This document shows, in pieces, positions 1-9,560 of a stretch of DNA of 64,000 nucleotides (its first letter is position 1; every line of letters begins with the position of its first letter). A program made the translations under genes and the position numbers. The notes under the pieces are model-generated. The model searched no databases. It saw only the letters and a list, made by a program, of their open reading frames with translations, and was not told the DNA's origin. Origin of the DNA: Carposina sasakii (Eukaryota > Arthropoda > Insecta > Lepidoptera > Carposinidae); contig CP053156.1 in assembly GCA_014607495.2 (NCBI GenBank), positions 2,728,001-2,792,000 of the forward strand, given 5' to 3'.

Positions 1-690
1 AGAGTTAACGGAAATTGGAAGTTAGAGGAACTTAAACATCACATTAACTATTTGGAACTTCTCGCCGCTTTTCTAGGTTTAAAAAGCCTCGCAAATGACA
101 ATAATAATTGTGCGATATTATTGCGTATAGATAATACCACTGCGTTAAGTTATATCAACCGCCAGGGAGGTATACAATTCCCACATTTAAATAATCTGGC
201 ACGGTCAATCTGGCAATGGTGTGAAACGCGCAATATCTGGATTTATGCTTCTTACGTTAATACCAAGGACAACTGCGCGGACGCAGAGTCGAGGAAAATT
301 AATATAGATACGGAGTGGGAATTGTCTATATGTCTGTAATAATTGAGGATATAGACCTATTCGCTTCTCGTAACAACGCGAAATGTGAAACGTTTGTATC
401 TTGGAGGCCAGATCCAGACGCTTTCGCTATAGACGCTTTCACTATTAATTGGAATAGGTATTTCTTTTATGCTTTCCCGCCGTTTTCGTTAATTTTGAAA
501 TGTTTACGCAAGATTGTTGACGAGGAAGCTACAGGTATCATAGTCTTCCCATACTGGCCTTCTCAGCCATGGTACCCATTTCTAAAAAGCATAATTAATT
601 CAAAAATCTTATTTTTCAACCCGAGTAAAAACCTCCTCCAATCACATTTCAGGGATCATCATCCTCTGCATCCGCAACTTTCCCTGGGTG
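1..690 (+). pseudogene. DIRS pol remnant: RNase H plus methyltransferase-like region
   Basis: The frame from about 52 holds the RNase H core: MELLAAFLGL supplies the conserved Glu, RIDNTTALSYIN the central Asp, and NCADAESR the closing Asp motif. A break near 315-340 loses roughly 15 residues relative to the 33.5-38 kb copy. The second frame then continues with DIDLFASRNNAKC, a DPDAFAIDAF block, the YAFPPF motif and PYWPSQPWYPF. In DIRS1-type elements the segment after RNase H is the phage-like N6-adenine methyltransferase-like domain. FPPF may be its degenerate catalytic motif, which is an inference. The end overlaps the recombinase frame, the usual DIRS arrangement. Confidence 0.75.
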
Positions 691-700
691 CCGCGAGGCT

Positions 701-1670
701 TTGCGGACGGCGTTCGAACGCCGCGAAACACCTCCAGACGCTGTACAACTAATGATGGCATCTCTGGCAGATAATACCATAAAACAATATAGTGTTAGTC
801 TAAAACTCTGGTGGGAGTTTTGTATTCTTAATAGTTTTGATCCTTTTCGATACTCAAAGAAATTGGTTTTGATCTTTTTGGCACAACAATTCAATAAAAA
901 ATGTTCTTACGGATCCCTCAACAGTCATCGCTCTGCGCTCTCACTTTTCTTAAATAATAACATCGGTTCAGACGAGTGTATTAAGAGGATGCTAAAGGGG
1001 GCATACAGACTCAATCCTAGTCGTCCCAAGTATACCTCAACTTGGGATCCACAAGTAATTCTCAATCATATATCTACGTGGTACCCAGAGAATTAAGTTT
1101 AGAAAAAATTACTAAGAAACTTGTTATTTTGTTGGCTCTCTGTACAGTACAGCACACAGGGTGCAAACATTATCCCTCATCAGAGTTGAAAATATTTCAA
1201 TTAGCCAAGATAATATTAGAATAAGCATAACGGACTTGATCAAGACATCCGGCGTCGGCCGGGACCAACCCATTCTGGTTCTACCGTTCTATCACGAGAA
1301 TGTAAATATATGCCCTGCTTCAGTGCTCAAAGACTATATTTTTGTAACAAAAAATATGAGGACCTCGAATGCAGACAAATTGTTACTATCATTCAAAAAA
1401 CCCCACAAGGCTGCTAGCTCACAGTCTATCAGCCGCTGGATTAAGCAGCTGATGGCCGAAAGCGGCATCGATGTCAGAGTGTTTGGTGCACACAGCACAC
1501 GCCACGCTGCTACTTCAGCAGCGTTAGCCGCTGGCCTCAGCGTTGACATGATTCGCAAGACAGCTGGGTGGTCCGTCAATTCAACGGCATTCGCCCGCTT
1601 CTATAATAGACCAATATTACCCGAAAATGATTTCGCGAATACTGTAATCCGTCCTAGTAGTAATAATTAA
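701..1670 (+). pseudogene. DIRS tyrosine recombinase, frameshifted
   Basis: This would integrate the circular DIRS cDNA. The N-terminal core-binding part (LNSHRSALSLF and neighbours, 701-1096) is followed by the catalytic part (about 1160-1670). HSTRHAATS carries the HxxR pair, TAGW the following aromatic, and ARFYNRP the nucleophile Tyr. The first catalytic Arg lies in the block near 1150-1175. Two frame breaks are visible: one base is lost near 1090, and GTACA is duplicated near 1141-1151 just before that Arg, where the other copies have it once. Stop at 1670. All catalytic codons survive, so inactivation is by frameshift only. Confidence 0.8.
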
Positions 1671-1860
1671 GAAACTTATGACTGATTGTTATAATTATTA
1701 AAATTAAAAATGTTACATATACAATGTATCTTACATATTAGAATAAAAGTATTTAAGTTAAATAAACATTAATAGCTTAATCAATCTGTCTTATTTAAAT
1801 AATAGAAATAGAAACTTATGAAATAAAACGTAACAAAACTTTATCTCTGAAAATCTACAT
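1671..1860. other. 3' untranslated stretch of the partial DIRS copy
   Basis: AT-rich sequence between the recombinase stop and the terminal hairpin. No reading frame or repeat is recognised. Confidence 0.4.
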
Positions 1861-1975
1861 TTATATCATTATATCAAAGAATAAAACGACGAATTATAAT
1901 AGATGATCAAACGAACTTCTATGTGAAGTTCGATCACTATTATATAAGTCGTTTTATTCGAAGATATAAGAACCA
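1861..1975. repeat. DIRS terminal hairpin repeat
   Basis: A long imperfect palindrome. The outer arms read GAATAAAACGAC and its complement GTCGTTTTATTC; the inner arms hold GAACTTC...GAAGTTC. The right end of the next element (9690-9770) carries the complement of this same hairpin version rather than of its own left hairpin. Confidence 0.7.
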
Positions 1976-2200
1976 ACCCTACCCTGGTTACCTATAATAT
2001 TAAAATTAATGTAATTGTTCCCAAACGTAAAGTTTTGTTATTAGTAAACCAAAGCATCCTTAACATCTCTAAAATAAATGAGTGGCGTTGGTTGGTAAAG
2101 TCAGCAGCTAAATGTGGGACCTACCTACATATTTTTTAAAATTTATTTATCGGGTATCTCTAAAAGACGTGCGATGTTGCCTGTAGGATAAAGGGACTAC
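1976..2200. other. Spacer between converging DIRS copies
   Basis: About 225 bp of non-coding, AT-rich sequence. It contains short complementary blocks (ACCAACC near 1973, GGTTGGT near 2089) but no recognisable gene. Confidence 0.3.
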
Positions 2201-2620
2201 ATTTATATCATTATATCTTCGAATAAAACGACTCATATAATTGGTGATTAAACGAACTTACCTGTAAGTGAAGTTCTATCACAATTATATGAGTACGTTT
2301 CATTCGAAGATATATTTTTAACACATGTAGTACTTTTATTGTACTGGCAACTTCGCACAATTTCAGAGTGGGTAATTCGAAAACAGAACTACCCTACAAC
2401 CTACGACACTATTCCTAGTCTACCGATAATTTCCTTCATTCTTTAGAGCATCACAAAATTTTCTTAGTTTTAAGGGATCTGGGAAGGGAGGGTTTTATCT
2501 TATATCTTCGAATGAAACGTACTCATATAATTGTGATAGAACTTCACTTACAGGTAAGTTCGTTTAATCACCAATTACATTTCGTACGTTTCATTCTTTG
2601 ATATATTTTTAACACATGTA
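2201..2620. repeat. DIRS inverted terminal repeat plus internal complementary region
   Basis: Two hairpins of about 100 bp (2216-2316 and 2505-2610) stand in opposite orientation around a segment complementary to the element's right end. Both contain TATCTTCGAAT..AAACG arms and a GAACTTAC/GTAAGTTC core. This matches the ITR and internal complementary region of DIRS elements, which template circularisation of the cDNA. Confidence 0.7.
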
Positions 2621-2800
2621 GATGTTTAGAGGTGAAAATTTTGCAAGCATCCTGGTTAATGAGTTGTATACCTAATTATTATTGTAATTATGGGAAAAAA
2701 GAACACTACATTTTTACAAATTTTTATTTATAACATAAATATAACTTTTTAAATTAGATTAATTTACAAGTGATAAATCTGCTTATAAATTATTTTAAAT

Positions 2801-4012
2801 TTATGATGATTGATTGGACAGAAAGACTGATCTTGCAAAGTGAGCATCATCAGTCACTGGACGGTTATAGAATTTACCAAATGTTTCTGAGGCCTGCGAC
2901 CAGCCAGCAGTTCTCCTAATAACGTCTAATGAGACACCCTGCGCTCGCGCTGTAGATGTGGCAGCGTGTCGTGTGCTATGAGAACTCCATGCTGTCACAT
3001 CCACCCCGGCTTCCGCCAGGATCTCCTTAATCCATCGGCTAATGGTTTGGGTGCTAACAGACTTATATGGTCTTCTAGACGTTATTATGAGATTTTCGAC
3101 TGTGTTCGGTCTTAAATCATTTGTAACTAACAAATAATCTTGCAAAACTGTAGCAGGACATATATTGATATTTTCTGTAAAATAAGGCAAGAACAGAATT
3201 GGCTGGTCGCGCCCAGCTGCTAATGTTTTTATAATGTCTGAAATTACAATTTTTATACCGTTCAGGCTGATATGGATATTATTAGCTTTAATGAGAGAAA
3301 GTGTCTGTGCTCTATGCGCAGTACATAAGGCCAGCAATATCACGAGTTTCTTAGAAATTTTTGGCAGAGTTAAATCCTTATTAGGGCCCCATGAGGTAAT
3401 ATATTGCAAAACTGTATGAGGGTCCCATGTGGATGCGTATTTTGGAATATTGGGCCTTAATTTATATATACCTTTCAATAGTCTTTTAATTTGGTCATGA
3501 GATCCTGACTCATCTCCGAAAAGCAAACTTAGAGCCGAACGATGACTATTCAAGGTGCCATAAGCCGCACCTTTATTAAACAGTTTTGTCAAAAAAGTCA
3601 ACATTCTTGGAACGGAACATGTGTATGGATCTATATTTGCCTCAGTGCAGTACTGCCACCAATACTTGTAGGAGACACCATATTGTTGCAAAGTATTTTT
3701 CGACAAAGAAGCCATCATAAGGTCCAATGATTCGATAGGGACACCTCGTTTCAGGAACGCGTCCCTGAGAGTTTGGCTGCACCCAGGATTTATAAAACTA
3801 ATATCGGATGTAACCATTCTTTGTAACAGTGGGAACCACGGCTGGGAAGGCCAGTATGGAAATATTAGAATGCCTTCAGCCTTGTCCAATATAATTTTTT
3901 CCAAGACCTTTAATACGAGTGGGAATGGTGGAAAAACGTAAAAGTATACGCCCTTCCACGAGATAGTGAAGGCATCCACAGCAACTGCATCTGGATCTGC
4001 CTTCCACGACAC
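2801..4012 (-). CDS. Fused methyltransferase-like region and tyrosine recombinase
   Basis: One open frame of 403 codons. Residues 1-90 are the end of the pol protein (DPDAVAVDAF, FPPFPLVL, PYWPSQPWFP). From GCSQTLRDAF onward it is the DIRS recombinase: a core-binding domain with LNSHRSALSLLF, the AHRAQTLSLI box with catalytic Arg, SHSTRHAATS with HxxR, TAGW, and GKFYNRP with the nucleophile Tyr. In the sister copy the two proteins are in different overlapping frames. Here 55 bp spanning the recombinase start are missing, which shifts frame and joins them. The catalytic set looks complete, so the recombinase part could be functional if translated. Confidence 0.8.
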   Translation of the reverse strand: MSWKADPDAVAVDAFTISWKGVYFYVFPPFPLVLKVLEKIILDKAEGILIFPYWPSQPWFPLLQRMVTSDISFINPGCSQTLRDAFLKRGVPIESLDLMMASLSKNTLQQYGVSYKYWWQYCTEANIDPYTCSVPRMLTFLTKLFNKGAAYGTLNSHRSALSLLFGDESGSHDQIKRLLKGIYKLRPNIPKYASTWDPHTVLQYITSWGPNKDLTLPKISKKLVILLALCTAHRAQTLSLIKANNIHISLNGIKIVISDIIKTLAAGRDQPILFLPYFTENINICPATVLQDYLLVTNDLRPNTVENLIITSRRPYKSVSTQTISRWIKEILAEAGVDVTAWSSHSTRHAATSTARAQGVSLDVIRRTAGWSQASETFGKFYNRPVTDDAHFARSVFLSNQSS

Positions 4013-5482
4013 ATATCTTTGGCATTTGGCATTAGTGCGAGAAGCGAATAAATCGATATCTGGCTTACCTAAATCCGTTACTAGTATATTAAATACTTCA
4101 TCTGTTAATGTCCACTCAATGTCCGTATTAACCTTTCAGGACTCTTCATCAGCTTCTCTATTGTCTTTACTTTTAATATAAGAAGCAGATAACCATATAT
4201 TTCGCTTCTAGCACCATTGCCAAATTTCTCGCGCTAAATCATTTAGATGAGGATACTTTATGCCACCCATGCGATTAACGTAACTCAACGCCGTAGTGTT
4301 GTCAATACGTAATAAAATAGAACAGTTTCGGATATTACGTGCAAAGCATTTGAGTCCAAAAAATACTGCAAGCAACTCTAGAAAATTAATATGAAAATTT
4401 ATTTCACTAGCTTTCCATTTCCCATTTATTCTTTGATTTTTACAAAATGCACCCCAGCCAGACCTGGATGCATCTGTAAAGATCTCTAGTTCAAAACTAC
4501 TCGATTTTAATGGGGTTGATGTCGATAAAATATTTTTTGACCACCATTCTAGGTCAGGCAATATTATAGATGAAGGACGAAATTTAGCTTCGTATGTTTT
4601 ATATATTTGTAATGCTAAGTATTTAATTTGCTCGACACGTTTAGTGTAAACCCAGCCGTATTTAACTGCTGGGCATGCTGCAGTAAGGGTACCAATGAGA
4701 CAAGCAAGATCTTTTATAGTGCATAATGGTAAGGATTGAAATTTCTTAACTATTTTTAGTATATATAATCTTTTATCCATAGGTAATGATAATGTCATGT
4801 CAAGAGTGTTATAAATAAAGCCCAGAAACTTTGTCTGTTGTAAAGGTCGTAACGAACTTTTTTCATAATTTATAACACATCCTAAGCTTTCAAGTAGTGC
4901 CACTGTTTCCGTTACATTATATAAACATTCAGAATGTGTGTGGCCGATGCATAAAAGATCGTCTAGGTATATAACAGATATAAATCTTTTGCCGCCGTTG
5001 GCTTTAGGAGCTAAAAATATTTTAGAGATAAATTGATCTGTCTGTGGCTCACACTTGTATATTGCGCCTAAGTCTAATAAATTGTTAATTGCCTTAGACA
5101 TATCACGCATTTCTGCTGTGGTAAAATTATTACTATAGGGTACACTATTTTGGTAAACTTTTTTCGAAAAAGGTATTTTGTAGCCATTTTTTATCCAGGA
5201 AAGAACTAATTTATTATTAGTGATTTTCATCCAGTTATCATAAAAATATTGCAGGCGACCCGCATGTACCTGTTTATCTAATGTCGCGTGTAGGCTCGCT
5301 GCTGACTGCTCTGGTTCGAGTAGGCACGAGATCGTGTCAGTGTCGTCGTCGATGTGGCTCCGCGTCTGTATGATGTCGTTGTTCGTGGAAAGCCTCCGCG
5401 CCCCCCCCCCTGTTCCCAGATGTGTAACGAAGGGGGCGAATCTCGTTTCCCGGAAGGCGAGATCTTGAAGTGGATGGGCCAT
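4008..5482 (-). pseudogene. DIRS pol: reverse transcriptase and RNase H, with internal deletion and nonsense codons
   Basis: The open part (4208-5482, 424 codons) starts MAHPLQDLAF in an overlap with the end of gag. The N-terminal RT segment runs to KIFLAPKANGGKRF, then jumps straight to ISVIYLDDLLCIG. The RT region between these, with the motif A Asp and the PYGLSSAP motif, is deleted at about 4986. RNase H follows: FTDASRSGWGAFC, FLELLAVFFGL and RIDNTTALSYVN. GAG is changed to TAG near 4207, and CGA to TGA near 4137; both codons are intact in the sister copy. The second is a typical CpG decay change. RT activity is impossible here. Confidence 0.8.
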
Positions 5483-6191
5483 TTGTATGTGCAGGTGCTG
5501 TCTTATGTGTCGGTTTCTTAATTTGTAGACCTTGTCTGGAAATAGCCTTTGAGGCTTTTATGGTCTCCGATAGTTTATCACCAAAGAGCGTGCTGTCTCG
5601 TTCATGATCTTTGATTAATGGCGTAAAGGATTTATCGAGGCAAGGTGTTATAAGTTTTGTTCTGAGCTCTGTTTCTATGTAATGTACGTCAGTCAAGATC
5701 CTGCAGCTATCCGACAGTACCTCTATTGCTTTTATCTTGTCATCTCCAAGGAGGAGTAATGTAATGGCTTTATTAATTGCTGTTATTCCAAGCCCTAATT
5801 GGTCTTGCTTTAACTGAATATTTTTATCGCGATTTTTAGTGATATCAGATACAGCAGCTTTTATTTCGGCGTTTAATGTCGGTGCTTTTAGTAATTGACA
5901 ATTTTCAGGTACCTGGTATTTTTTAAGCAATTTTTCCTTGGGTCTTTATTTAGTCCCTTCGCTAATATAACCAGCGTTGTGCCAGAGTGTGGTGATTTTT
6001 TTCACCAAACATCGGTTGCTCGTCCGTTGTATCATCCAACGCTAATAAAAGCTCCGGATCGAGGTCAGGTGTCTCGTTTTGAGCTTCCGGGGTTATATTA
6101 ACTTCTACCGGAGTATTTTCCAGTTTCTCTTGGGACTCTGTTGCTGAGGTGTATTGAATTACATCATCTTGTGCGGTTCCGTCTAGAACAA
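5337..6191 (-). pseudogene. DIRS gag-like protein, putative exon 2
   Basis: Encodes the Gag-like protein of DIRS elements. Recognisable blocks are an acidic Pro-rich leader (near 6060-6130), the KYQVPENCQLLKAPTLN block (near 5900) and an LFGDKLSETIKASKAIS block (near 5570), ending in a basic tail. The last 146 nt overlap the pol frame, and a run of ten G (coding strand; C run at 5401-5410) lies in that overlap. A 4-bp loss near 5970, compared with the sister copy, creates a TAG. The start at 6191 follows an AG and restores the frame of the upstream short exon. Confidence 0.65.
5401..5410 (-). promoter_or_regulatory. G10 homopolymer in the gag-pol overlap (possible slippage site)
   Basis: Ten consecutive G on the coding strand, read as Gly codons in both gag and pol frames. 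The sister copy keeps exactly ten at 36703-36712. Slippage here could link gag to pol, but pol also has its own ATG at 5482. Function is inferred. Confidence 0.3.
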
Positions 6192-6799
6192 CTATATGTG
6201 AATTTTATTTTATATATCATTGAATATCTGACTACACACACTATATTCTGAATACCGTCGTGTTGACCCGCAGTCAACCTCCCGGTTATATTTTTGCATC
6301 ATGTTAAACCTTCGTGATACCCTCATTGTGATATCCTCCAGGTTAACTTAAAGATGCTTATTCTGAATACCGTCGTGTTGACCCGCAATCAACCTCCCGG
6401 TTAATTTTATGCATCATGTTAAACCTTCGTGATACCCTCATTGTGATATCCTCCAGGTTAACTTAAAGATGCTTATTCTGAATACCGTCGTGTTGACCCG
6501 CAGTCAACCTCCCGGTTAATTTTATGCATCATGTTAAACCTTCGTGATACCCTCATTGTGATATCCTCCAGGTTAACTTAAAGATGCTTATTCTGAATAC
6601 CGTCGTGTTGACCCGCAGTCAACCTCCCGGTTAATTTTTATGCATCATGTTAAACCTTCGTGATACCCTCATTGTGATATCCTCCAGGTTAACTTAAAGA
6701 TGCTTATTTTAGTTCACAAAAAAATTATACAGAACTTGTCTTAGAACATTTTGACTCGTGTACAAGAATATTTAATAAGAGATCATTATATTTTCTTAC
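6192..6799 (-). other. Putative gag intron (608 bp)
   Basis: The donor GAAG|GTAAGAAA at 6800/6799 is close to consensus. The acceptor candidate is CACATATAG at 6200-6192, with a weak pyrimidine tract. Joining 6800 to 6191 keeps one frame: 44 codons plus one base, completed by two bases. The intron would hold the whole 115-bp tandem array. Splicing is inferred from frame compatibility, not from transcripts. Confidence 0.5.
6246..6706 (-). repeat. Tandem array, four units of 115 bp
   Basis: Units start at 6246, 6361, 6476 and 6591, with exact 115-bp spacing and only a few differences. On the minus strand each unit reads ATGAGGGTATCACGAAGG and continues for 27 codons. The stop TAA forms only where one unit meets the next. 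Each unit also has a GTTGAC/GTCAAC hairpin. Because 115 is not a multiple of three, no frame runs through the array. Confidence 0.9.
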
Positions 6800-6932
6800 C
6801 TTCATTTTCCTCAGAATCTGACGATGACGAATAAAGAATCACTCTAGTTCGCTTCTTGTTTTGGCTTTCTTTTAATTTCTTAATTTTATTTAAGTAATAG
6901 TTAATTTCACTAGAAGCTTTGCGTTTAGGCAT
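6800..6932 (-). CDS. DIRS gag putative exon 1 (short basic/acidic leader)
   Basis: Starts MPKRKASSEINYYLNKIKK and continues through a Lys/Arg-rich stretch, then an acidic serine run (SSSSDSEENE), 44 codons plus one base before a GTAAG donor. Without splicing it would stop about three codons later. The exon length of 133 bp is the same in the sister copy (37929-38061), where one substitution keeps it open. The basic start could act as a nuclear-localisation or nucleic-acid-binding segment, which is an inference. Confidence 0.55.
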
Positions 6933-7761
6933 GTTCTTAATACTCTGATAATAAATTTGAAAAATAGAATAAACTAAACTATAATACTAGAATTGAAAAC
7001 GTGTGCTCGTTGCCGCGCACAAAAAAAGAATGAAGGAAATTATCGGTAGACTAGGAATAGTGCACTGAAAAAAAAAATCTTTAGCAAAGTACCAATTTAG
7101 CTCGGTTAAAAATTATTCTGCTGCTTTCAATCAAGACATATTTAAAATGCGCAATAAAGCTTTGTTAATATTATACAAGCAAGTATTGCTAAATATTCTT
7201 GGCTATTATTAACATAGTACTTATCTATTTCAAAATTACAGACTGGGTAAATATTGCCCTTACCGATTTCGATTAAAAATAGACAAACTACTTTATTATT
7301 TCATGATTAGTAAGTTATTTAATTTTACACACAATCATAGTTAGCTAATGTTTACTCAAAGTTTGGTTAAAAATAGACAAGCGTACATTATTATTTAATT
7401 ATATGTAAGTCATTTAATTTTAGACATAATCATAGTTGGCTAAAATAAAATAACTTGCTACGATGCATATAACCGTTTTCCTTGCTTAAAACAAACAAGT
7501 TACTTGTCTATTGTTAATAAGCACAGCTCGGCAATTAACAATGGAGTAAGCTAATACTATTTTTGACCGAGTAACTTGATAAAAATAAACAAGGAATCGG
7601 CTGTGTAGCTTGAAAATTCGATCATTTCTATCAAATCATAGTCGCGTAACGACGTGTATGTTAATGTTAAAGCCTTAAAGACAAGTTAGATTAAAATTTA
7701 TAAAAAAAAAACTTTTCACCGGTTTATTTTATTATAACAGTAGGGTAGGAAGTACAGTGAA

Positions 7762-8004
7762 GTGACAAAAATAAACAATTACTTTTTTGTACCGCGAGGA
7801 TCTTCACCTCAATCTCCAAGGGTACGTTTACCAGACGGACTAACTGAAGAGATTGATGCAGAAGACAAACTTTTATGGCTCAAAAATTGTTCTGAACCTT
7901 GGACAGCTGTAGCACAAAAGTGGGAAGAGACCACAGAGTCAAGGTTAATTGCTGCAAAAGAGTTAACCATAGCTCAATACAAAAAACCCAAAGGATATTG
8001 GTAG
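7762..8004 (+). pseudogene. Short open frame inside the CACTA-like element, unrecognised
   Basis: About 80 codons with no ATG start (the frame opens at GTG), reading PRGSSPQSPRVRLPDGLTEE and then a Trp-rich segment with DKLLWLKNCSEPW and VAQKWEETTESRL. Composition is protein-like rather than random, and the surrounding element is otherwise non-coding. It may be the remnant of a CACTA-encoded protein, but I do not recognise the family. The frame ends in KPKGYW followed by TAG. Confidence 0.4.
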
Positions 8005-8640
8005 TGAGTTCAGTTTTTTTGAATTTTGGTCTGCTTTAGTGTACTTTTATATAATCACGTTTCTTTTATTTGTTCACAGCTAGAAAAAGATTTTAAAAAC
8101 CAACAAATGCCAAAACTTTGGCAATGTGAGTTTCGATAGAAACCATGTTGCGCCGACTCCATAAATAATGGGATAAGGGCAGGAAGATGATGATGTTGGA
8201 GTCTGTCCTATAATTAAAGTTCAGGTTCGTGGTCTGAGTCACTCCATGAAAGTTTGCAAATTTCACCCTGTTATTGTGAAAATTAAAAAAGGGAACATCA
8301 GTTTCGTTTCTTGAGTACTATTTTTAAGAGGAGTAGTATTTAAGTGTATTATGTTACTTGAAATGATTGTATCGAGTACACAATAAAGCTTATTTTATTT
8401 ATGTACATATTTTTCTTTCAGTTTCTTCTATTTTTGGTCTGTCGGCAAAATGACTGTTGTTTTACTGCATGAACATTTCATTGGTTTTTTTTCGACATGA
8501 CAAATTTTTGCCCACTGCACTGCGAGTAACAATGGTACAAATGACAACATATCGAACTAAGTACATATTTTCAGTATGAGCTTACCTCGCACTGTTCGTA
8601 AAGCCTATGAACAGTCACAGGTCACCTTATACTAAAAATA
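8005..8640 (+). other. CACTA-like interior with an RTE-tail fragment
   Basis: Non-coding. A block near 8148-8195 (TGCGCCGACTCC ... GGGCAGGAAGATGATGATG) matches the RTE-type LINE 3' ends seen again near 39470 and 60890 and is probably an old, heavily truncated insertion. Nothing else is recognised. Confidence 0.45.
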
Positions 8641-8642
8641 TG

Positions 8643-8908
8643 CAGGGTGTTATAAAAATACCCGTAATGACTTTAAGGGCTTTTTCTACTCATTATTATG
8701 AACAACTTTTATTATGGGACCAACTCCAAAATCGCGGAAAAAAAATCAGCTGGACTGAAGTCCATGTCTGTGAATTGGGTATTGAACATTTCAATGGAAC
8801 AACTGATTTTTTTTTCGCGATTTCGGTGTTGGTCGCATAGTAAAAGTTCATCATAATAATGAGTAGAAACACCCCTTAAAGTTATTACGGATATTTTTGC
8901 AACACCTG
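8643..8908. mobile_element. Foldback MITE nested in the CACTA-like element
   Basis: Starts CAGGGTGTTATAAAAATA and ends with the imperfect complement (ATATTTTTGCAACACCTG). The inverted arms extend more than 100 bp, including ACTCATTATTATGA on each side. CAGGGTGT ends are shared with several TA-flanked MITEs in the window. It must have entered the CACTA-like element, giving a three-level nest: MITE in CACTA in DIRS. Confidence 0.75.
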
Positions 8909-8929
8909 TATATTTAGATGTGTCGTTTA

Positions 8930-9560
8930 AATTGGTACTTGCAACAAAGTATTTTAGCTATGATTACCGAAAAATCTCGCTTAAGAATTCAAAGTAACTT
9001 GGCTAAAAATAGCAACTTCAATTGACTAGAAGGAAAAAAGTATTTTAGCTATGGTTACCTAATAAACCCGCCTCATAATACAAAGTAACTTGGCTATTTA
9101 GAAAATATACCAATCTTAATTGACTAGAAAGAACAGAGTATTTAGTTATAGTTACCCAATGAACACGATTGACAGTACCCAGTAACTTGGCTACGTATGC
9201 CAAATTGATTTGAGTAGAAGTAACAAAGTAGATTAGCTGTCCCTACCCAATAAACATGATAAACATTACCAAGCTTCCTAGCTAGTTTTACGAAACAAAA
9301 TATTTGAGCCCACTGAATTACTTTGCTAAACACAACAGAGTACGTTGGGTATTGTTAACAGAGTAACTCGCTATTCACTATAGTAAATAGGTTTGCAAAT
9401 TTACTGAGTGACTAGGATAGAAGCAACAAACCTTGAATACTTATTTTTTAACCACCTTACTCGGTTTATATTACCAACATATGTTAACGAATTTGACTTG
9501 TGTAATTTTAACAACGAACTTTGCAGGCTCCATACGAAGCAAGTTACTCGGTTGTAAATA
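8930..9560. repeat. Degenerate subterminal array of the CACTA-like element
   Basis: Four or more diverged units of roughly 90-98 bp, each with variants of AAGTATTTTAGCTATGGTTACC and AGTAACTTGGCTA. The left side of the element (7130-7600) has the same short words in inverted orientation. CACTA transposases bind subterminal repeats of this kind. Confidence 0.65.

Larger units (their letters stand above)
1..1975 (+). mobile_element. DIRS-like retrotransposon, partial copy (3' half)
   Basis: The window opens inside the RNase H domain of a DIRS-type element and runs through the methyltransferase-like region and tyrosine recombinase to a terminal hairpin near 1975. The proteins are clearly related to the two minus-strand DIRS copies in the window but diverged from them, so this is a separate subfamily. 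It points toward the copy at 2201-9775, with the recombinase 3' ends facing each other. Reading frames are broken in several places, so the copy is inactive. The left part of the element lies outside the window. Confidence 0.85.

Noticed and set aside
3234..3419. Small + strand frames opposite the DIRS recombinase (also 34495-34680 and neighbours)
   Set aside because: They are antisense shadows of the recombinase and are identical in both copies only because the copies are.
6246..6706. CRISPR-like array
   Set aside because: The units are contiguous 115-bp repeats without spacers, inside a retrotransposon of an animal genome.
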